24,000 bases of DNA, taken from NCBI GenBank assembly GCA_005884335.1, contig VBCJ01000007.1, positions 1 to 24,000 of the forward strand. Reading direction: 5' to 3'. The translations under genes and the position numbers were made by a program. This document shows, in pieces, positions 22,920 through 24,000 of this stretch. How positions within the stretch are numbered: the stretch's first letter is position 1; each line of letters opens with the position of its first letter. Below the pieces are notes generated by a model. The model saw only the letters and a program-made list of their open reading frames with translations. It was not told the origin of the DNA and made no database searches. Origin of the DNA: Betaproteobacteria bacterium (GTDB lineage: Bacteria > Pseudomonadota > Gammaproteobacteria > Burkholderiales > SG8-39).

Positions 22920-23258
22920 TCAACGACGCGGTTCGCGAGGAGCCGTCGATTTGAGCGCAACCAGCGTGACCAGTTCGTAGGTCCACGTCTCGACGAACGC
23001 CTTGGGGTATCCGGCCTCCTTCAGCGCCCATCGGAATTGATTGCCCAGGCGGGCTTTCTTATAGAGGTTGAGTTTGTGCGTACGCGCAAATTGCTCGGCA
23101 CGGGAGAAGACCGCGTGATGCGTATTTCTGAGCCGCTTGGAGGTCTTCTCATCGCGCGCGTCCAGCCCTGCGGGGGGGGCGCGTTTGACCAGTTCCGCGG
23201 CGATCGAGCGCGCAAACTCGTCGATTTCCTCCGTATCGAACCACTGAAAAATTGCCAT
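22920..23258 (-). CDS. Conserved hypothetical protein
   Basis: 112 residues from ATG 23258 (MAIFQWFDTEEIDEFARSIAAEL); a second ATG at 23261 precedes it directly. No known domain is recognised. Visible features are a positively charged central part (KRLRNTHHAVFSRAEQFART), the motif LNLYKKARLGNQFRWALKEAGYP, and a hydrophobic C-terminal helix FVETWTYELVTLVAL. It resembles small betaproteobacterial proteins seen as conserved hypotheticals; this is from memory. No signal peptide or membrane span. It sits between the HD-GYP gene and the TPR/GT41 pair on the same strand, stopping 4 nt before the TPR start. Confidence 0.75.
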   Translation of the reverse strand: MAIFQWFDTEEIDEFARSIAAELVKRAPPAGLDARDEKTSKRLRNTHHAVFSRAEQFARTHKLNLYKKARLGNQFRWALKEAGYPKAFVETWTYELVTLVALKSTAPREPRR

Positions 23259-23306
23259 CATCGATAGAATCTCAAAGCGGTGCCAACCCCGGCGACGGAT
23301 GTTGGG

Positions 23307-24000
23307 TCAAGCGGGATCGGCAGCAAATCCGGGTATTTTGCTTTCGTCGACCTCGTCGATCTGATCCGGATCGAGAAATTGCTCGGCGTAGCGGAGATAG
23401 ATCTTCTTGCGGACAAATATGTCGAACAAGTCCGGATCGATGTGCCCGTTCAGCCTGAAGTTTCCGAGGATCTTCAGCGATTCGGAAAGCGTTTTGCCGC
23501 GCTTGTAGGGCCTGTCCTTGGCGGTCAGCGCCTCGAAAATGTCGGCGATCCCCATGACCCTCGCTTGCACCGACATCTGCTCTCGCTTCAGTCCACGAGG
23601 ATAACCCTTCCCGTCCATGCGCTCGTGGTGACCCCCGGCGTACTCCGGAACGTGACTCAGATGCTTCGGCCACGGCAGCGCTTCCAGCATCTTGATGGTC
23701 GCAACGATATGGTGATTGATCTTCTCTCGCTCCTCGTTGTTGAGCGTACCCCGGGAGATCGTAAGATTCTTGATTTCATCATCGGTGAGGAAATCCGCCG
23801 TCCCTTCTGAAACGTCGATCCACTTGTACCCGGTGCCGATCCGGTTCACTCTTTCCCGCTCTTCAGGGGCCATAGCCTCACCGCCGACATTGGCGTGACG
23901 CAGAAATTCGCGATCGCCTTCGACCTGGCGCAACCTGTCCCGCAACGTCTGATCGATTTGGGCCAACCGCTTGCGCGCAGCTACCTCATCCAGCGCCGAT
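23307..24000 (-). CDS. HD-GYP domain protein, C-terminal part (5' end beyond window)
   Basis: The frame is open to the right edge, so the N-terminus is missing; about 231 C-terminal residues are visible. It contains the GYP-side signature HHERMDGKGYPRGL and QARVMGIADIFEALTAKDRPYK, the hallmarks of HD-GYP phosphodiesterases that degrade cyclic di-GMP. GTLNNEEREKINHHIVATIKMLEAL lies upstream of it. The first metal-binding HD pair would be further upstream, outside the window, so activity cannot be judged. The C-terminal helix-rich tail (IDPDLFDIFVRKKIYLRYAEQFLDPDQIDEVDE) is typical of a GAF-HD-GYP group. It ends 48 nt before the small conserved gene. Control of pilus function through c-di-GMP would fit the neighbourhood, but this is inference. 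Confidence 0.9.
   Translation of the reverse strand, partial: SALDEVAARKRLAQIDQTLRDRLRQVEGDREFLRHANVGGEAMAPEERERVNRIGTGYKWIDVSEGTADFLTDDEIKNLTISRGTLNNEEREKINHHIVATIKMLEALPWPKHLSHVPEYAGGHHERMDGKGYPRGLKREQMSVQARVMGIADIFEALTAKDRPYKRGKTLSESLKILGNFRLNGHIDPDLFDIFVRKKIYLRYAEQFLDPDQIDEVDESKIPGFAADPA

Overview
The window is GC-rich, densely coded chromosomal DNA. Gene content and order point to a betaproteobacterium: ilvB-ilvN-ilvC-psd, an RNA polymerase sigma factor followed by DUF3619, DUF3106 and RDD-family genes, then lptG/lptF next to pepA-holC-valS. The genus cannot be fixed from the sequence alone. No rRNA, tRNA, CRISPR array, insertion sequence or phage gene was seen.

Layout. 1-3835 (minus): branched-chain amino-acid operon ilvB-ilvN-ilvC followed by psd, which runs off the left edge. 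4002-5832 (plus): ECF-type sigma factor with a probable CTG start, a single-pass membrane DUF3619 protein, a DUF3106 protein and an RDD membrane protein; this looks like a sigma/anti-sigma envelope module. 5856-8007 (minus): lptG and lptF of the LPS export machine. 8128-13407 (plus): pepA, holC, a small acidic protein and valS, followed by an MFS transporter to 14687. 14724-18129: tusA-like gene (minus), chrB-like gene (plus), M48 metalloprotease with TPRs (minus) and moaC (plus), arranged as convergent and divergent pairs. 18178-24000 (all minus): a type IV pilin gene with a sigma-54 promoter and strong terminator, a polytopic TPR protein resembling a GT-C glycosyltransferase just downstream, and upstream a TPR gene plus a GT41 (O-GlcNAc-transferase-like) catalytic gene, a small conserved protein and an HD-GYP protein cut by the right edge. 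This last block suggests a type IV pilus and protein-glycosylation neighbourhood with a c-di-GMP link.

Most striking observation. Three otherwise well-conserved loci each appear to lack a similar stretch of roughly 120-135 nt. In ilvB the loss is in frame and removes the catalytic-glutamate segment. At the DUF3619/DUF3106 boundary it removes the end of one protein and the signal peptide of the next. In the TPR-GT41 protein it splits one expected polypeptide into two overlapping ORFs. The similar sizes and clean edges suggest a shared cause. A systematic assembly error seems likeliest; real deletions are the alternative. The deleted lengths are estimated from memory of the families, not from an alignment.
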